Assembly (NCBI GenBank): GCA_963969495.1
Contig: OZ018321.1
Span: 68,399,035-68,463,034, forward strand
Origin: Ceratothoa steindachneri
Lineage: Eukaryota; Arthropoda; Malacostraca; Isopoda; Cymothoidae
Direction of reading: 5' to 3'
Length of the DNA stretch: 64,000 nt
This document shows positions 20,883-32,199 of the stretch, piece after piece. Position 1 is the first letter of the stretch. Every line of letters starts with the position of its first letter. Under the pieces are notes generated by a model, which saw only the letters and a list, made by a program, of their open reading frames with translations, did no database searches and was not told the origin of the DNA. A program made the translations under genes and the position numbers.

Positions 20883-21640
20883 GAGCCCATCTGGCGAGTC
20901 CTACTTGAGCATAAGTCTCCGTATTCACTACAGCCATTGCTTAGGTTATGTTAAAAAACAGATAACAAGTAAATAATTAAAAACAAGGATTAAAAGATCA
21001 TAGGTTAAACACAAAACAAAAAAGCAAAAAGGTAAAATGAGGGAAGCGTGCACCAGCGTCAGCGGGAGGCCAGCCTCCCCCCGACACAAGAGTATGCGAC
21101 CCACAACAAACAGTTTAATAAAGTAGAGGAAGCTAGCCTCCAAGAAAAAATTCGTATAGTCAGCAAGTCCGTGTGTACGAACAAGTAACGTCCGCGAAGT
21201 TCACCAAGACTGGAACATTTGACAAGAATGTGCCAAATAATCTGGGGGCCAACCTATTGGTCGAAATAGGGCAGAGGCGAGGTCTCCATCAAATGGCAGG
21301 GCGTTTGGCGAGTGTGTCCAATTTGGAGACGAGAGAAAACAACCTGAAGCCGTCACGGTATTGTGTGGTAGGTCCATGAGAACAGACGCGGAGCAAAGGC
21401 AGGTAACATTTAGTTCCCCTCGACCGTCTCCCATCTTTTTGTCCAAGCCACTTTGAGTGCAGGCCATATTACAGCCATGTAATTGGTGTGAAGAAGAAGG
21501 AAACGCTGGTCTGGTCGCCTAGTCGTCAAGGACTCTTTTACGCCCTCATCGGCGCGCGAATTCCCAGCAATTTCTACATGTCCAGGAACCCAGATGAAGA
21601 TAATCTCAACAACCGCCTGCCTCGCCAAAACCATGGTGTC
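20883..21640 (-). mobile_element. L-A LINE, 5'-truncated copy D
   Basis: The minus strand gives RQAVVEIIFIWVPGHVEIAG (RNase H C-terminal half; frame 21410-21634) and, in another frame, the start of the Cys/His linker. It continues into the 3' UTR, ending ATGGGCTCCTAAAATTAAAA at 20883 with an A/T-rich tail. A T-rich junction at 21641-21656 joins it to the next piece. Confidence 0.78.
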
Positions 21641-21655
21641 TTTTTTATCATTTTA

Positions 21656-22215
21656 GGAGCCCACTCTATTATTCCATGGGATACAAACGCATATCACCCC
21701 ACGCAATAGCCCAATCTGCGAGGAGTGAAAAAGGAGACGGCAAAACCACCTCCCACCATTTGAGGTCACTCCTCCCGCCTAGTGACCTGGCAGCCCATTG
21801 GCATGGCGGCTGCACCTTGGATATGGCGTAAAATTGATAGGGAAGGAAAGGAGGAAAAAAGGTATGTGAAGAAGGTGTGGGTAGGGGTGAAGCAGTTTGT
21901 TATAAAACCACAACCCCTCCTGGACCTTTAGCCTGAGCGAACGTTATCCTCCCCCCTCCTCAGCCCCGATTCGGGATAGTTGGGTGAGAAGCAGCTGGTC
22001 GGCGACTACTCTGTGAAATTAGAGGCAAACCATAGAAAGTTGTGGGCAAGGTTGTAGGGAAATTGAGGAAGTAAGTTAAAAACACAGGCTCTCATAAATA
22101 AAGAGAAAAGGCTAAGCTGGGGTAAGATAAAAGGGACGAAGTCCCGTCAGCATGGTGGCCAGAAAAGCAAATCACCGCGCCCCTTACGAGGAAGCGGTGG
22201 TAGGTGTCGCAGATC
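21656..22215 (-). mobile_element. LINE 5' module joined to a LINE 3' end
   Basis: Read on the minus strand, 22215 to about 21665 matches the 5' module at 1-725, including the CCATGCTGACGGGAC core near 22150 and GCCATGCCAATGGGCTGCCA near 21805. It ends TGGGCTCCTAAAATGA, nearly identical to the terminal bases and tail of L-A copies. It therefore looks like an L-A copy that lost all its coding region, keeping a 5' end and only the very last bases of the 3' end. Confidence 0.55.
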
Positions 22216-23035
22216 CGTGGTCGTGGCTAGAATGCCTTTACGCAGTAGTGATACCAACCTGCCCGCACAGACTCAGCGAGCTCGTCATAGTCAAACATAA
22301 CGAAAATTGTACTGGTAGGTCTCGAGGCCCCTCCATGATTTTGCATCACACATTTGACCTTGACTACTCCTTTGTCGGCAAGTTATAAGCTGATGTAATC
22401 TATAGTGTAGTCCATGATTTCCATCGAGTATTACTACACCTTTCATCAAGTTCATGGTAGAGTGCATAGTCACATTCACCGGTGTGCCATCAAGTGTTCA
22501 AAGAGGATAAATCATCGCAACCTCTGAGGGATCCCACGCCTTCTCCAGAATGCTTCCTTCACCTTTGGCTCTCCACCAGTCAGGTTATGTAGTGTTCTCA
22601 TTTAATGGATCATGATAACGTTAACCATCAATCTCCTGTCAGTAGAGCGAATAACTAGAAAGTGTTTGAATTCAGCGGATCGAAAACGCCCGTTTGTCTC
22701 TGAATGAGGGGCTCTGACGTAATCAAGGCTCCACTCTTCGCACTTGCAACTTTGGTCTTTGTCTTAGATTGCCCAGCCGGGATAGTACCTGGGCCGGACT
22801 TGTTAAACTCCGCTTGGTCATTTACCAAAACAAGAGTGGACCTATCCTTTCCCAGGGCCTCAGCGGAGAGACAGGATCCTTTATTCCTTTTTGTCTTCTT
22901 CCTTTTTCTTTTCTTATTGGGATATGAGGGTGGGGAATGAACTTGTTTCTCTCCTTCGCCGGAAGGAGCTCTTAGGCCAGATGGACCGGCCTCAGCAAGA
23001 TCCTGATGTGAAATGGAGATGGTCTTGGTTGTCAA
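22216..23035 (-). pseudogene. L-A-type ORF1 relic
   Basis: The 126-codon minus frame 22655-23035 has a Lys/Arg-rich tract (NKKRKRKKTKRNKG) flanked by Ser/Gly/Pro-rich, disordered-looking sequence and ending QRQTGVFDPLNSN. Downstream (about 22560-22240) broken frames give HGGASRPTSTIFV and RAGWYHYCVKAF. The same HGGASRP...AGWY block occurs on the plus strand at 52230-52350 beside L-A RT. By position it is the region just before the zinc knuckles of a LINE ORF1. A homologous but more decayed copy lies at 28180-29540. Assignment to L-A rests on the 52-kb linkage. Confidence 0.55.
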
Positions 23036-23689
23036 AGCAGCACCAACCGGGAAGAGATCCCTCCTCTTCTTGTGATCTTCGGGGGCATGAAAACGTTTTT
23101 GGAGAAGCTTGCACAGGGGCGGACCTAGGTTCGTTGCTTGGCAGCGAACCCTGGTTCGATCCCGTGCAAGACCCTGCCGTCTCGCGCTGGGTTATCTATG
23201 GGACCATGTCAATCTCTGGGAACGCCTCCATGTGGCCATCTCTACCAAGACACCATGGATCCTATTCGAGCTATCTTTTTTTTCGACTAGGACCAGTGAA
23301 CCGGCATCTATCGATAAATAGAAGGGGTCAAGGGGGTCAGGTACACTGGCACCCTGTAACATGAGAATACAGGATTACAAGACGTTATTAGGCACAGACC
23401 ACCGTCCCTCCCATCACTTGCCCCCTACGGGGGTTTCCCCATTTGTGTTGCTTCCAACGGAAGCGGTCTATAATGGGCCGCCTGTTTGTTCTATTGGCAA
23501 TCTCCTGTGAAAGTTTAGTGGAACTGCCGCTGAAAAATAAGGGGCCTTTCACAAGGGTGCCTCAAGAGAAGGCTATGAATGGAAATCCATTTCAATTGTA
23601 TTTGGAGGGTCTTCTGAGAAATCAAAGGTGGGGGGGGACCTCCTTTTCCTTAATGGAGTTGCCTTGCATGCGAGCGGCTCCGACGAAGA
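23036..23689. other. Unassigned, probably LINE-derived
   Basis: Between an ORF1 relic and a 5' module, both minus, this should be more of the same LINE leader. Frames on the plus strand (22891-23364, 23443-23886) run antisense to LINE sequence and are not called. Confidence 0.35.
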
Positions 23690-24175
23690 TAAGTGGGGGG
23701 GAGGCGAGTCTAGAGAGTCTTCATCAATGGGATTGGGACCCTATTTTTACCACGGTATGCAAACGCAAAACACCCCGCGTAGTAGCCCGCTCTGCGAGTG
23801 GTGAATATTGGCCAGCAAAGCCAGCTGGCGCCAGGAGAGGTCACTTGATAAGAAAAAGAAAGAGGAGGAGGGGCATGGGACAGTAGAACGCGTGAAGGCT
23901 TATTATTATCCCCCCACCCCACACACAGACAATCAGAGCCAGAAGAGAGGGGAGAACCACCTCTCCTTTCCGACAATATTAAACGCATTCTATGAATATG
24001 TACGAGTATGTAAGGAAAATGGTCAATAAAGAGGAAAGGGAAATATCTAGAAGAAATAAAGACCAGATAGTTTGAATCTAGTTCATGCCAGAGACATTGA
24101 GATCGCGTGGTTATGCCGCTCCTACAGTGACCGGGTGTAATAGTCTTAGTGCCCGCCCGCCTTTTCCAGGGAACC
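23690..24175 (-). mobile_element. LINE 5' module (decayed copy)
   Basis: It shares the GCGTTTGCATACCGTGG region with the 21.7-kb copy, the CGCACTGCGAG-type block (about 23790) and the CCGGTCACTGTAGGAG end near 24130 with the 0.7-kb copy. Orientation is minus. Central parts are diverged. Confidence 0.5.
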
Positions 24176-25489
24176 AAATTCTAAAACTTTTAAGACGGAC
24201 AAAAATATTGTTTCTTTCAACCCCGATTGCCTGAGTTGGCCACTGGCGCGCATTATTTAGAACTCAGCTTTTTAGGACTTAATGGAATTATTATAGTAAA
24301 TATGGATTTGCGCCAGACAGAATTAATCGCGAAATATAAGTTGCTGGATTTTGCGCAGAATTTTATTCTCCCAGAATTGAGAAGCACCGATTTGAAGAAG
24401 GTGCTGGAACGAACACTTCCCACTCCCTGGAGAGAAAGAAGAGGCAGATGATCTAAATAAAGAAACCTATTAGAAATAAATAAAGTAGAGGAAGAACATA
24501 ATAAAAGGATAATAAGAGTAATATGTAACTTGTAAACGAGAGGAGAGAAATGTATGTAAAGTAAACAATAAAAATAAGTCTAACTAGAAGAAAATAGGGA
24601 CTATAAACGACCAGAAAATAAAATAACTCGGAAAGTTTTGATGGGGTGAGAAAAATAACCCTAGACAAGTTCGCACAAGAATGCCGAGGAATTCAACGGA
24701 ACGAACTTGGAACCTCCGTTGGGAAACTGAGTTAGATTCCAGCACTCACAAAACTTTCAGCAGTAATCCAAGTTTGAGACATGAATTTAAAGCAGTTCCG
24801 TTAATGGGAGACCTTTCTATTTGTAATCCGTAAATTTAGGCTCGGAAAGGCATCGCTGATTTAACAGCGGACATTATTGCAACTCAGTCCTCTTCAATCA
24901 AAGTGCTTTCTTCGCCGGGTTTTTCTTTTCACAGGAGGAGGGGCCACACAAATGTATGTTGTAATCCGAAGACTTTTCCTAGGACCAAGACGCCACAAGT
25001 CGCAGTTGGGCACGATCCTTACTGATCGAAAGAGGTATCCGGAGAGGACGAAAAACACCCGTGCCATGACTCTCCTCGTTTCGACGAATGGTTGAGCCTA
25101 GGAAATTTAAAATGGAAATTAAGAGCTTTGGGGGAAATTCAATTTTGGCTGCATTTTTGGAATGCGAACGACGAGGGTAAGTTTTCGCGAGTGACGGTGT
25201 CTTAAATATATTGCGATGCTTAGAATTAGATATTAGTTTCAACCGATTTACCCTTCATAGCTGCCTACCGTGGTCTTAGTTAATTGGGAATTTAAAGAGA
25301 AACTCGTGGCTAAATAGGAATAAAAATAAATCTAAAAGATATAAAAGAAAATTGAATAGCACCTGAAATAATTATTGAAATTTATTCTCACTGAGGTACA
25401 GCGCATTTAATAGGAAGGGAATTTAACATAGATAATTATAATTAATAAGAGAAAAAACACAAGATAAAAAAAGAAATAGAGCTTAATAA
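24176..25489. other. Gap with no recognised feature
   Basis: A 74-codon frame at 24227-24451 (FAQNFILPELRSTDLKK) and a 72-codon frame at 24877-25095 were examined. Neither shows a motif I can name. The right part may hold the leader of LINE L-B. Confidence 0.4.
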
Positions 25490-25507
25490 GCGAACCCTTT
25501 CAACCTT

Positions 25508-26408
25508 AAAACTATAGGGGAAGAAGGTGTCGAACCAGTGACACTAGATGAAATCAAAGCCACAATCCGAGCTGCGAAGCAAAGGGTGCTTGGAAAATCC
25601 AGCATAACAAGGGAGAATCTTTTAAGAGCACCCGACGAATTTCGCAAAAAAAAATCGTGACATTGTGCAACTCCTCGATAACCACCGGATATTTTCTTGA
25701 TTTGCTAAAATGCAGAAAATTTATATTCCTACCCAAACCGGGAAACCACAAGAGGAACCGGGCAATTATAGACCCATCACCTATTAGAAGTAATAGCGAA
25801 AATTATGAAAAGGCTAATAAGCAGAAGATTGGTCCAACACTTAGAAGAAAACAACCTGATACCAAAGTGCCAATTTAGATTTAGGAAAGGAAGAGGCACG
25901 GAGACGGCGCTGGCCCTATTAGTAGAAACTTGGGCAAAGGCGAAGTATCGGCAAAATTATTCAGACCTCATAATGAGAGATGTCAGAAAGGCGTTTGATA
26001 AGGTGTGAAGAGCAGAGTAAAATTCAAAATAAAGACACTAGGCTTACCAGCAATTATGATCATATGTCTGTGCGACTACATTACAGATCAAAAAGCTTAT
26101 ATAAAAATCGAAGAACATCAGGGTTCAGAATTCAAGCATAGACAAGTAGTCCCTCAAAGGAGAAGCCTGAGCCCAATACTATACACAATCTATACAAGTC
26201 CAGAATTTGCGGATGATATTACGATAGTAACAAGCAGCCAATATAAACATTCACCAACAACGGCTAGAGTGTCCGCTGCTGAAATTAAAATCATAAGCGA
26301 TTATGAGAAAAAATTGAAAATCTGCACGAACACTGACAAATTTACAATTATACCTATGGGAAGAAGAAAAACTTCAAGAATAATAGTCGACGACGAAGTT
26401 TATAGATA
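25508..26408 (+). pseudogene. L-B reverse transcriptase (before the mariner)
   Basis: Visible blocks in order: EPVTLDEIKATIRAAKQR, GKSSITRENLLRAPDEF, then a frameshift, KFIFLPKPGNHKRN, another shift, CQFRFRKGRGTETALALLVE, YSDLIMRDVRKAFDKV (first palm Asp, TGA after KV), VKFKIKTLGLPAI, PQRRSLSPILYTIYTS, PEFADDITIVTSS (catalytic FADD, about 26202-26240), NTDKFTIIPMGRRKT and DDEVYRY. Compared with copy 2, about 14 residues before FADD are missing. The last codon before the insertion, TAC, is split by the mariner at the TA. Confidence 0.85.
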
Positions 26409-27398
26409 CGAAGGGCGTTTAATAAGTTTTGCAATTCAGATCTAAAGAAACGAGATATGATAGAAAATGTTTTATTATTTTTTAATATAACTACCTTCGA
26501 CTTCAATGCACTTGCGCCACTTGTCCCTGAGGCTTCGAATTACCAACAACCAGAAAGCTCCCGACTGCTGTTCAATCCAATCCTGGACGGCGAGCTGGAC
26601 ATCTTCATCGTTTCCAAACCGGCATCCACGCAATGCAGCCTTGAGCTGGCGGAATAAAAAGTAGTCGCTAGGGGCCAGATCAGGATGGTAGGGGAGATGG
26701 TTCAGCTCCGCTCTTCGAATCCACACTGGCCAGGGCAGATTGTGTAGCTCTGGCCTTGTGGACTTTGACGACGTTGAAGTTGATCATGAAGCGTGAGGTT
26801 TCTAGGAACCCAACGGGCAAAGACCTTGGTCATAGCCAAATTGTCGGGGATGATGTTGATAACACTTTCATGTGATATTCCAAGTTCTCGCTTGATTTCT
26901 TCGACCTTCACCTGTCGATTTTCAAGGATCATCCTCTCCACACGGGGCACATTGTCCTCGTTGGTCACGTCTGACGGGCGTCCTGGACGAAGGTCATCTT
27001 CAAGGGACTCACAACCATGGCGGAACTGTCTATTCCAGCGAGCAATGGTTGCATAGGAAGGGGCGATGTCGTTGTACACTGCAACCAAGTCGCCAGACAG
27101 CCCCTTAAATAAAAAAAACAAAAAAAAAATCACTTCAACCATTCAATCATGCATCTCTTTTGCATTTTTGCTTTCCTTGCTCAAACATTTGATCATTGCG
27201 CGGTGCTCATCCTTCTCCATTGTTGAAAAGTTTGTGACTGACGATCTGAGATCAGCTACTGCTTCTTAAATAGACGAGGCAGGAGCGTGCGGCTGCAGCT
27301 CCTGGCTTGTCATAACTTTTACTAACTCCCCCACAAACAGCCATCCCCCTTTCTCTGTTTTGCCCTGCCGATTCGCAAAACTTATTGACAGCCCCTCG
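26409..27398 (-). mobile_element. Internally deleted mariner (990 bp) inside L-B
   Basis: TA duplicates lie at 26407-26408 and 27399-27400. The left end reads CGAAGGGCGTTTAATAAGTT and the reverse complement of the right end CGAGGGGCTGTCAATAAGTT. Both continue TTGC. The ends and protein differ from the 4.5-kb mariner, so this is a different mariner lineage. Confidence 0.92.
26475..27221 (-). pseudogene. Mariner transposase with catalytic core deleted
   Basis: The N-terminus starts MEKDEHRAMIKCL near 27220 and meets a TGA after KEMHD. A run of F/L codons (poly-A expansion on the plus strand, 27110-27130) inserts FFLFFLFK. The DNA-binding half continues with SYATIARWNRQFRHG, DLRPGRPSDVTNEDN and FARWVPRNL. 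The frame then breaks, and the next frame (26475-26726) begins in RRAELNHLPYHPDLAPSDYF, ending with EGSYIKK at 26475. The first two catalytic aspartates (GDETW and HDNAxxH regions) are gone and only the third remains. It cannot be autonomous. Confidence 0.9.
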
Positions 27399-27400
27399 TA

Positions 27401-27780
27401 CCACAAAAAAGGAAAGATCCTAGGAATGAGAATTACAACAAATGGTTACAGCACGCACGTAAGTCATTCAGAGAATAGGTTTTACTAATTCAAACATAAC
27501 TAAAGCGTTCCTACTCAGGAAAATGTGTAGGAATATTAAAATTAAAATATACAATGTATTATGCAAATCTATACTGTTGTATCCCACTATTCCGCTAAAT
27601 AGACTACACAAAACAAACATCGTAAGACTGCAGGGTGTCCAGAAAAGTGGAGTGTTGATAATTACAAATACGAGAAGAAGCGACAGACGACGATAGCGAG
27701 AGATACATAGAGAAATAGATATGGAACCGGATAACATGGTATTACATAAAAGAACTGTAAAGATATAGGATATATTAGAT
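27401..27780 (+). pseudogene. L-B ORF2, continuation after the mariner
   Basis: Immediately after the right TA the L-B frame resumes in register: KKGKILGMRITTNGYSTHV, then a TAA and a one-base shift, FLLRKMCRNIKIKIYN, SILLYPTIPLNRLHKTN and VRLQGVQKSG. This is the thumb/connection region of a non-LTR RT (LGM..., YPTIPLN, LQ.VQ). Later frames (to about 27960) are broken. Confidence 0.8.
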
Positions 27781-28179
27781 GAAATAATTAACGAGGAGGA
27801 GAGGAGAACTATAGATATACCGTTAGAATATAGAAGTAGAGGAAACTTCTGAAGTGGAAAATCACTGGAAGAATCAGAAGTATTAATAGATAGAGATATT
27901 ATTGTACAGATAGCGAAAGAAGAAATGATACAAAACTCAAATGCAAAGAGAATCAAAGAGTAAACAAGTTAAAACAAAATAAAAATAAAGGCGTGAAAAC
28001 CTTTAATAGTATTACCAATTAGGAAGATCTAAACGATACAAAAGAAGAAACTCCATAGATGGCTTGTCACCCAGCGACTACATAAACACTCATCATTTTT
28101 CATTTTTACCACTTTGACTAACGAATTCTACCCCCTCTACTACTACTTCATACTTTTATTTTCTAACTTTATCAAGACG

Positions 28180-29545
28180 TAAGAAGTATGTAAAATGTTT
28201 GAATACAGCGGCCTCGCAAACCTCACGTAGTCTATTAATGAATAACCTCGACGTAATTCAGGTTCCTGTCAGCGCCCTTGCATTTTTTTTCTTGTTCAAA
28301 ATGGGATAATTTAAACATAATCGTTTTCGGTCCAGCGGTAATGGCCTATGCCAACTCGCCCTGTCCTAGAATTTTAACAATAAAGGATGGTCCAGGCGTA
28401 GCGAACTTATGGATTTATCATGCGTTCCCTTTTAGCAGTTTGCGCAGAGTTCGGGTTGACCCAACTTGGCACGTCTGCAAATTCAACTTGAATGGCTGAA
28501 GAAGTGGCACTAATAACAGTTCCGTGACAATGACACGACTGCCTTGACACGGTAGCAATACCAACCTGCAAGCACAGATCCAGGGAGACTCTCACGACTC
28601 TTCTCTTCTGACACGTTAAACCTTGACTGCTTCTTTGTCGTACAGCTCTTCGCGGATATCTTCTAAAGACTCGTCCACGAGTTCCCAGGCAAAAACTACA
28701 GCTTTCACAAAATTCATGGCAGAGTGCGTTCCCGCATGCAGAGGCGATCCTTCGAAGTCCGAAGAGCACTCACCATGGCCGCATGGGTAGGGTCAGTTAC
28801 ATTCACCAGAAGAGTCCGTCCGCGAAACAGAAGACCTATATACCATATGTTCGCATCAGTAGAGCATAAAATAAGGAGGCGTTTGAAGCCTGCAGGCTGG
28901 AATAAGCCGGGCATCCTCTCTATGAGAGACCCTTTCCTCACCACGAATCCACTCATACTAACTGCATCCTTATTCTGTGTAAAGGTTCCACCACGCGAGG
29001 GCGTCTCAGAGCCGAACTTGCAGCTCGTTTCCTGGTTACATACTGAACCCGCAGGGGACCCGTTCGTCAGCGGAACCCGCCCACCTGAGAAAATGAACCC
29101 CTAGTTATCTTTGTCTTTTTGGTCTTCCTATTCTTTTTAGTGGAAATGGCGGGTAGAGATCCCGTTTCTCTCCGCCAACAGGAGAGGCCCCTAGGAGCTA
29201 CCCGATGGTGGTTGCAAAGATGACAAAGGGGAAGCCTCTTTGCCGCAAAAAATGGTAGGAGGGGAGCTCCATCACCGGTGAGAGTGTACTCTCGAATTCT
29301 TCTCACACCCCAACACAAAGTTTGGGTAAGCTATCACTGAGAGGAATGTTCTCAGAAATTTTGACAGCTTACCAACGCAGGAGAACGTTGCAAAAACTGT
29401 GACAACTGAAGGGATAAAAAAGGAAGGTTGTGAGCTATATTTCTTGTCCAACAGTTTCTTTTTATCCCGTGTCTGGTTTTTATATTTTTCCGGGGTCCAC
29501 TCTGGTTGCCTTAAAGATAGTTTTACACTTGTGCAGTGACGCACA
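28180..29545 (-). pseudogene. L-A-type ORF1 relic (second copy)
   Basis: Minus-strand frames include a Lys-rich tract (TKKNRKTKKTKITRG, about 29140-29100) comparable to NKKRKRKKTKRNKG at 22.9 kb. VRKGSLIERMPGLFQPAGF and RGRTLLVNVTDPTHAAMVSAL follow (28714-28956). The end near 28545-28580 matches the 22.25-kb relic (a GTATTGCTACC and GTATCACTAC type pair, and AATGAAT...CTGTATTCAAAC near 28200). Frames are broken in many places. The order relative to the 5' module at 29750-30265 fits a LINE read leftwards. Confidence 0.45.
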
Positions 29546-29749
29546 CTGACCAGAGGTTACCCAGTGTACCGATTGAACTCTAAAAGCCGAAGCTCTAAAC
29601 TGATCATCGAGACAGGCAAGCCGACAGGGTGAATTTCATTGGTAGATCGTAATAGTAATCGTCGACAGGACAGATAAGATCTAGAGATCTCTTTTGGCAG
29701 ACAGGACCCGAGATTTTTACTTGGCATGGCAGCCAACAAGGTAGCAAAC

Positions 29750-30265
29750 CTCCCGCGCTATAAGCACTTCAGCCCTATGCACCCGAGAACAGCCACAACA
29801 TCAAGGAGGCCTCAAGTTCTGGTCTCTTGTGACCTGTAGGCGTTAAAAGGCGTTGTTTTAAAAAAAATCCAAAGCCTCTTTTCTGACCTCTTATGTGGTA
29901 GCTGCTCATGTCCTTAAGCAGAGGGTGGCGGGGATAGTCGTATCAAGAAGAATGTTGAAAGGGAACGTGGCGGAAGTACAACAAATTCCTGCTGCCCTAT
30001 CAGAGTTCCAGTAAACCCAGTGATGAGGGCTCCCTAATTTGCAGTCAGGTCGGAGGAACAGGCGCCTCCACCAGTACCAAGTGTAATAGGCTACACAGTA
30101 CATTACCTGCATTGAAGGTGATGAGGAGAGTTGGTAGAGAAAGGCAGAGAGTAGATGTTAGCGAAAGAAAAGGGAGTCTCTAAGCTGTTGCCGGCCGGGG
30201 TGATGAGTTCTGTCAGCACATCGGCCATGAAAAGACATTGCCTTGCCCCTTACGGGTATCGGTCA
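29750..30265 (-). mobile_element. LINE 5' module upstream of ORF1 relic
   Basis: The minus strand contains CCGTAAGGGGCAAGG, GGCCGATGTGCTGACAG and CCGGCCGGCAAC. These match the 0.7-kb module (CCGTAAGGGGCGCGG, GGCCGCCGTGCTGACGGG). Its left part near 29700 resembles 60650 (TTGG CTGCCATGCC versus TTGGTTGCCAGGCC). Confidence 0.5.
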
Positions 30266-30269
30266 CAGA

Positions 30270-30470
30270 AGCGGACACACAGGGGTATCGCCCGTACTGA
30301 GAGATGTATTTTAACTAGCTCGGCCTTGAAGATAGACATAGGGCTTTTTAACTGGATGATCTAGCATGGAAGATGACCCACTTTTCCTACCTAGAGTAAT
30401 CCGTGTACACTGGCACGTTTCCAGAATGATACAAATTTCGCTCCAACGAAATCGTAACAAATGAGAAGTG
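30270..30470 (-). pseudogene. L-A RNase H fragment
   Basis: The plus-strand text TAATCCGTGTACACTGGCAC (about 30397-30416) matches TCATCCGTATACACTGGCAC in copies B and C and encodes the V-Y-T-D region of RNase H on the minus strand. CTAGCTCGGCC near 30315 matches the AEL block. The fragment is about 200 bp, contains stops, and abuts the 5' module at 30265. Confidence 0.6.
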
Positions 30471-31699
30471 GCTTTACCGAAGCTGATGACCATATTGCGA
30501 CAAGAGGGCGCAAATGAACGTTTCTCATCGTATAAACAAAACAACGCCATAGACAACCCTCTGTCGGGTTATGAACAAATTGCCAATCCCTAAGTATAAC
30601 ATTTAAGCTACTTGGAGCAAATGGTGTACAACTTTACTATAACACCCCGTCAGGCAGCGCGGCCGCTAACATATGGACCTCATATCTCCAAGTAACAACG
30701 ACAGAAAATCGCTTTATAAAATTTGGCTTTCCATTTATAACCTATCATCGTCCCTTCAGCATTTTACCCCAGTAAAGGGGTTAATCGAGACTGTTCTTTG
30801 GAGAGTTTTAACCCTTTATGTATGTTTTTTCTTAGTCTTTCAGTACACCACCCAAACTCAGTATTTATGTATGAGAGGATTTTTCCACTACCTTTCATTC
30901 TTCATCTTTTTTCACCATCCAGGATCTTTATTCATCCTATTTTTTTTCTCTTGTCCTTTCCTCCTCTTTCCTCTACTAAGTCCCATCTAAATTTTTACTG
31001 TATTATTTTCCTCCATCTCTCCCCAATCTATCACTGTGTCTACAACAAAGGGATAATCTAGTTGTTTAAGAGATCATGAAATCGTTTTATAAAAGAAGGT
31101 GATGCACTCGTTTGTAGGTCTCTGGTTACCGTTTCTTCAAGAAATGAATTTGTGCATCCCTCTGTCTGGGGAAGTTGTGCCTTTTGGTTCGATACGAAAA
31201 AAAAGGAAAACACTATAAATAAAAAAGATTAAAAAAAGGCACGATACCCCTAAGAGTCGAGTTCCATGAATGTTTTCGTAATAAGTCACATCCTCCCCCC
31301 CCTACCTATTTTTATCATCCGGGATCAAGGAATGAACCTCAAATCCCAGTCGAATTTGCAACCACTTCTCTCCATTTCTTTCATACTCATAAGTTCGAAA
31401 CTTCCTTAGATTAAATGTACTACCCTCTAGTACGTATGGCCTCTTTCAGGCACATAATAATAGAAGCCAACGCCCATCCGACATTTATAAGACGATGTAC
31501 TACTAATCTTTCTCCAAAATGGAAAACAGTTGTCTTACTATTACTCTTGCATTTGAAAAAACCTACAGCAATCTCGTCAGCATAGTACTTATTATGAACT
31601 ACTATAAGAAATAAGAATAACAAAGAGGATACACCACCCGACTCTACATTGACTCCGAACTCGACTTTTGACAAGATCTACTCTTCCCTTTCTCACCCC
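30471..31699. other. Gap with no recognised feature
   Basis: Pyrimidine-rich around 30800-31060, giving hydrophobic frames without homologous motifs. Otherwise unremarkable. Confidence 0.4.
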
Positions 31700-32199
31700 T
31701 ATTTAGGGCGTGTCGGCCAAGACGCTAAAGTCTCCATAGTCTCCAGAACTGAACCCTACTGGTTACCTGGCGCATAGGCTGGAACATAACAACGGACGTG
31801 TGTGCGGCGGACTTGTGTGGGTGGAGCAACCACTGCTATGGATAGGCGTTTAGGTAGGTATGGTCGCCGACACACCTCGGAATAAGCCAGAATAATAATT
31901 CGATCAGAACCATATCTCTAAATTTTTCTTAAGTTTACTTACTTTTATCTTTTTCCACTCTCATTTCAATGAAGAAACTTTAAAGGAAGAAGACAACATA
32001 AGATAATGGAGAATTCACCTTAAATGGCGCGCAAAAATTTAACAGGACCAACGTATTTAGAGTAATCTACGGAAAGCTCTGAATAGTTGAAACCAAACTA
32101 CCTCACCATCAACTACGTAGCAATCTGCTAGGCCGAAAAAGACCTCTTCTTCAACGAAAGAGCAACCGAATGCTTAAGATCAATAGGCCTTTAAGCTAA

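Larger units (their letters stand above)
25490..28000 (+). mobile_element. LINE L-B copy 1, split by a mariner
   Basis: Non-LTR retrotransposon ORF2 sequence runs from 25490 to the mariner at 26409 and resumes at 27401. It ends in A-rich sequence near 28000. The same family recurs at 31700-35270. The two copies share PVT.(D/E)E(I/L)K, GKS.IT.ENLLRA, FRKGR(G/E)TxTAL and FADDIT. There is no RNase H. Confidence 0.82.

Noticed and set aside
23108..23170. tRNA-like segment (7-bp CTTGCAC/GTGCAAG stem, GGTTCGATCCC B-box)
   Set aside because: Only 63 nt, the T-stem does not pair properly and there is no convincing A box or anticodon arm. At most a SINE-like promoter remnant.
22891..23364. 157-codon plus-strand frame
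   Set aside because: Antisense to the ORF1 relic in its first part, with no recognisable domain elsewhere.
27468..27956. 162-codon minus-strand Leu/Ile/Ser-rich frame
   Set aside because: Antisense to L-B ORF2, where the plus strand shows RT motifs (YPTIPLN, LQGVQ); hydrophobic composition results from A-rich coding sequence read backwards.
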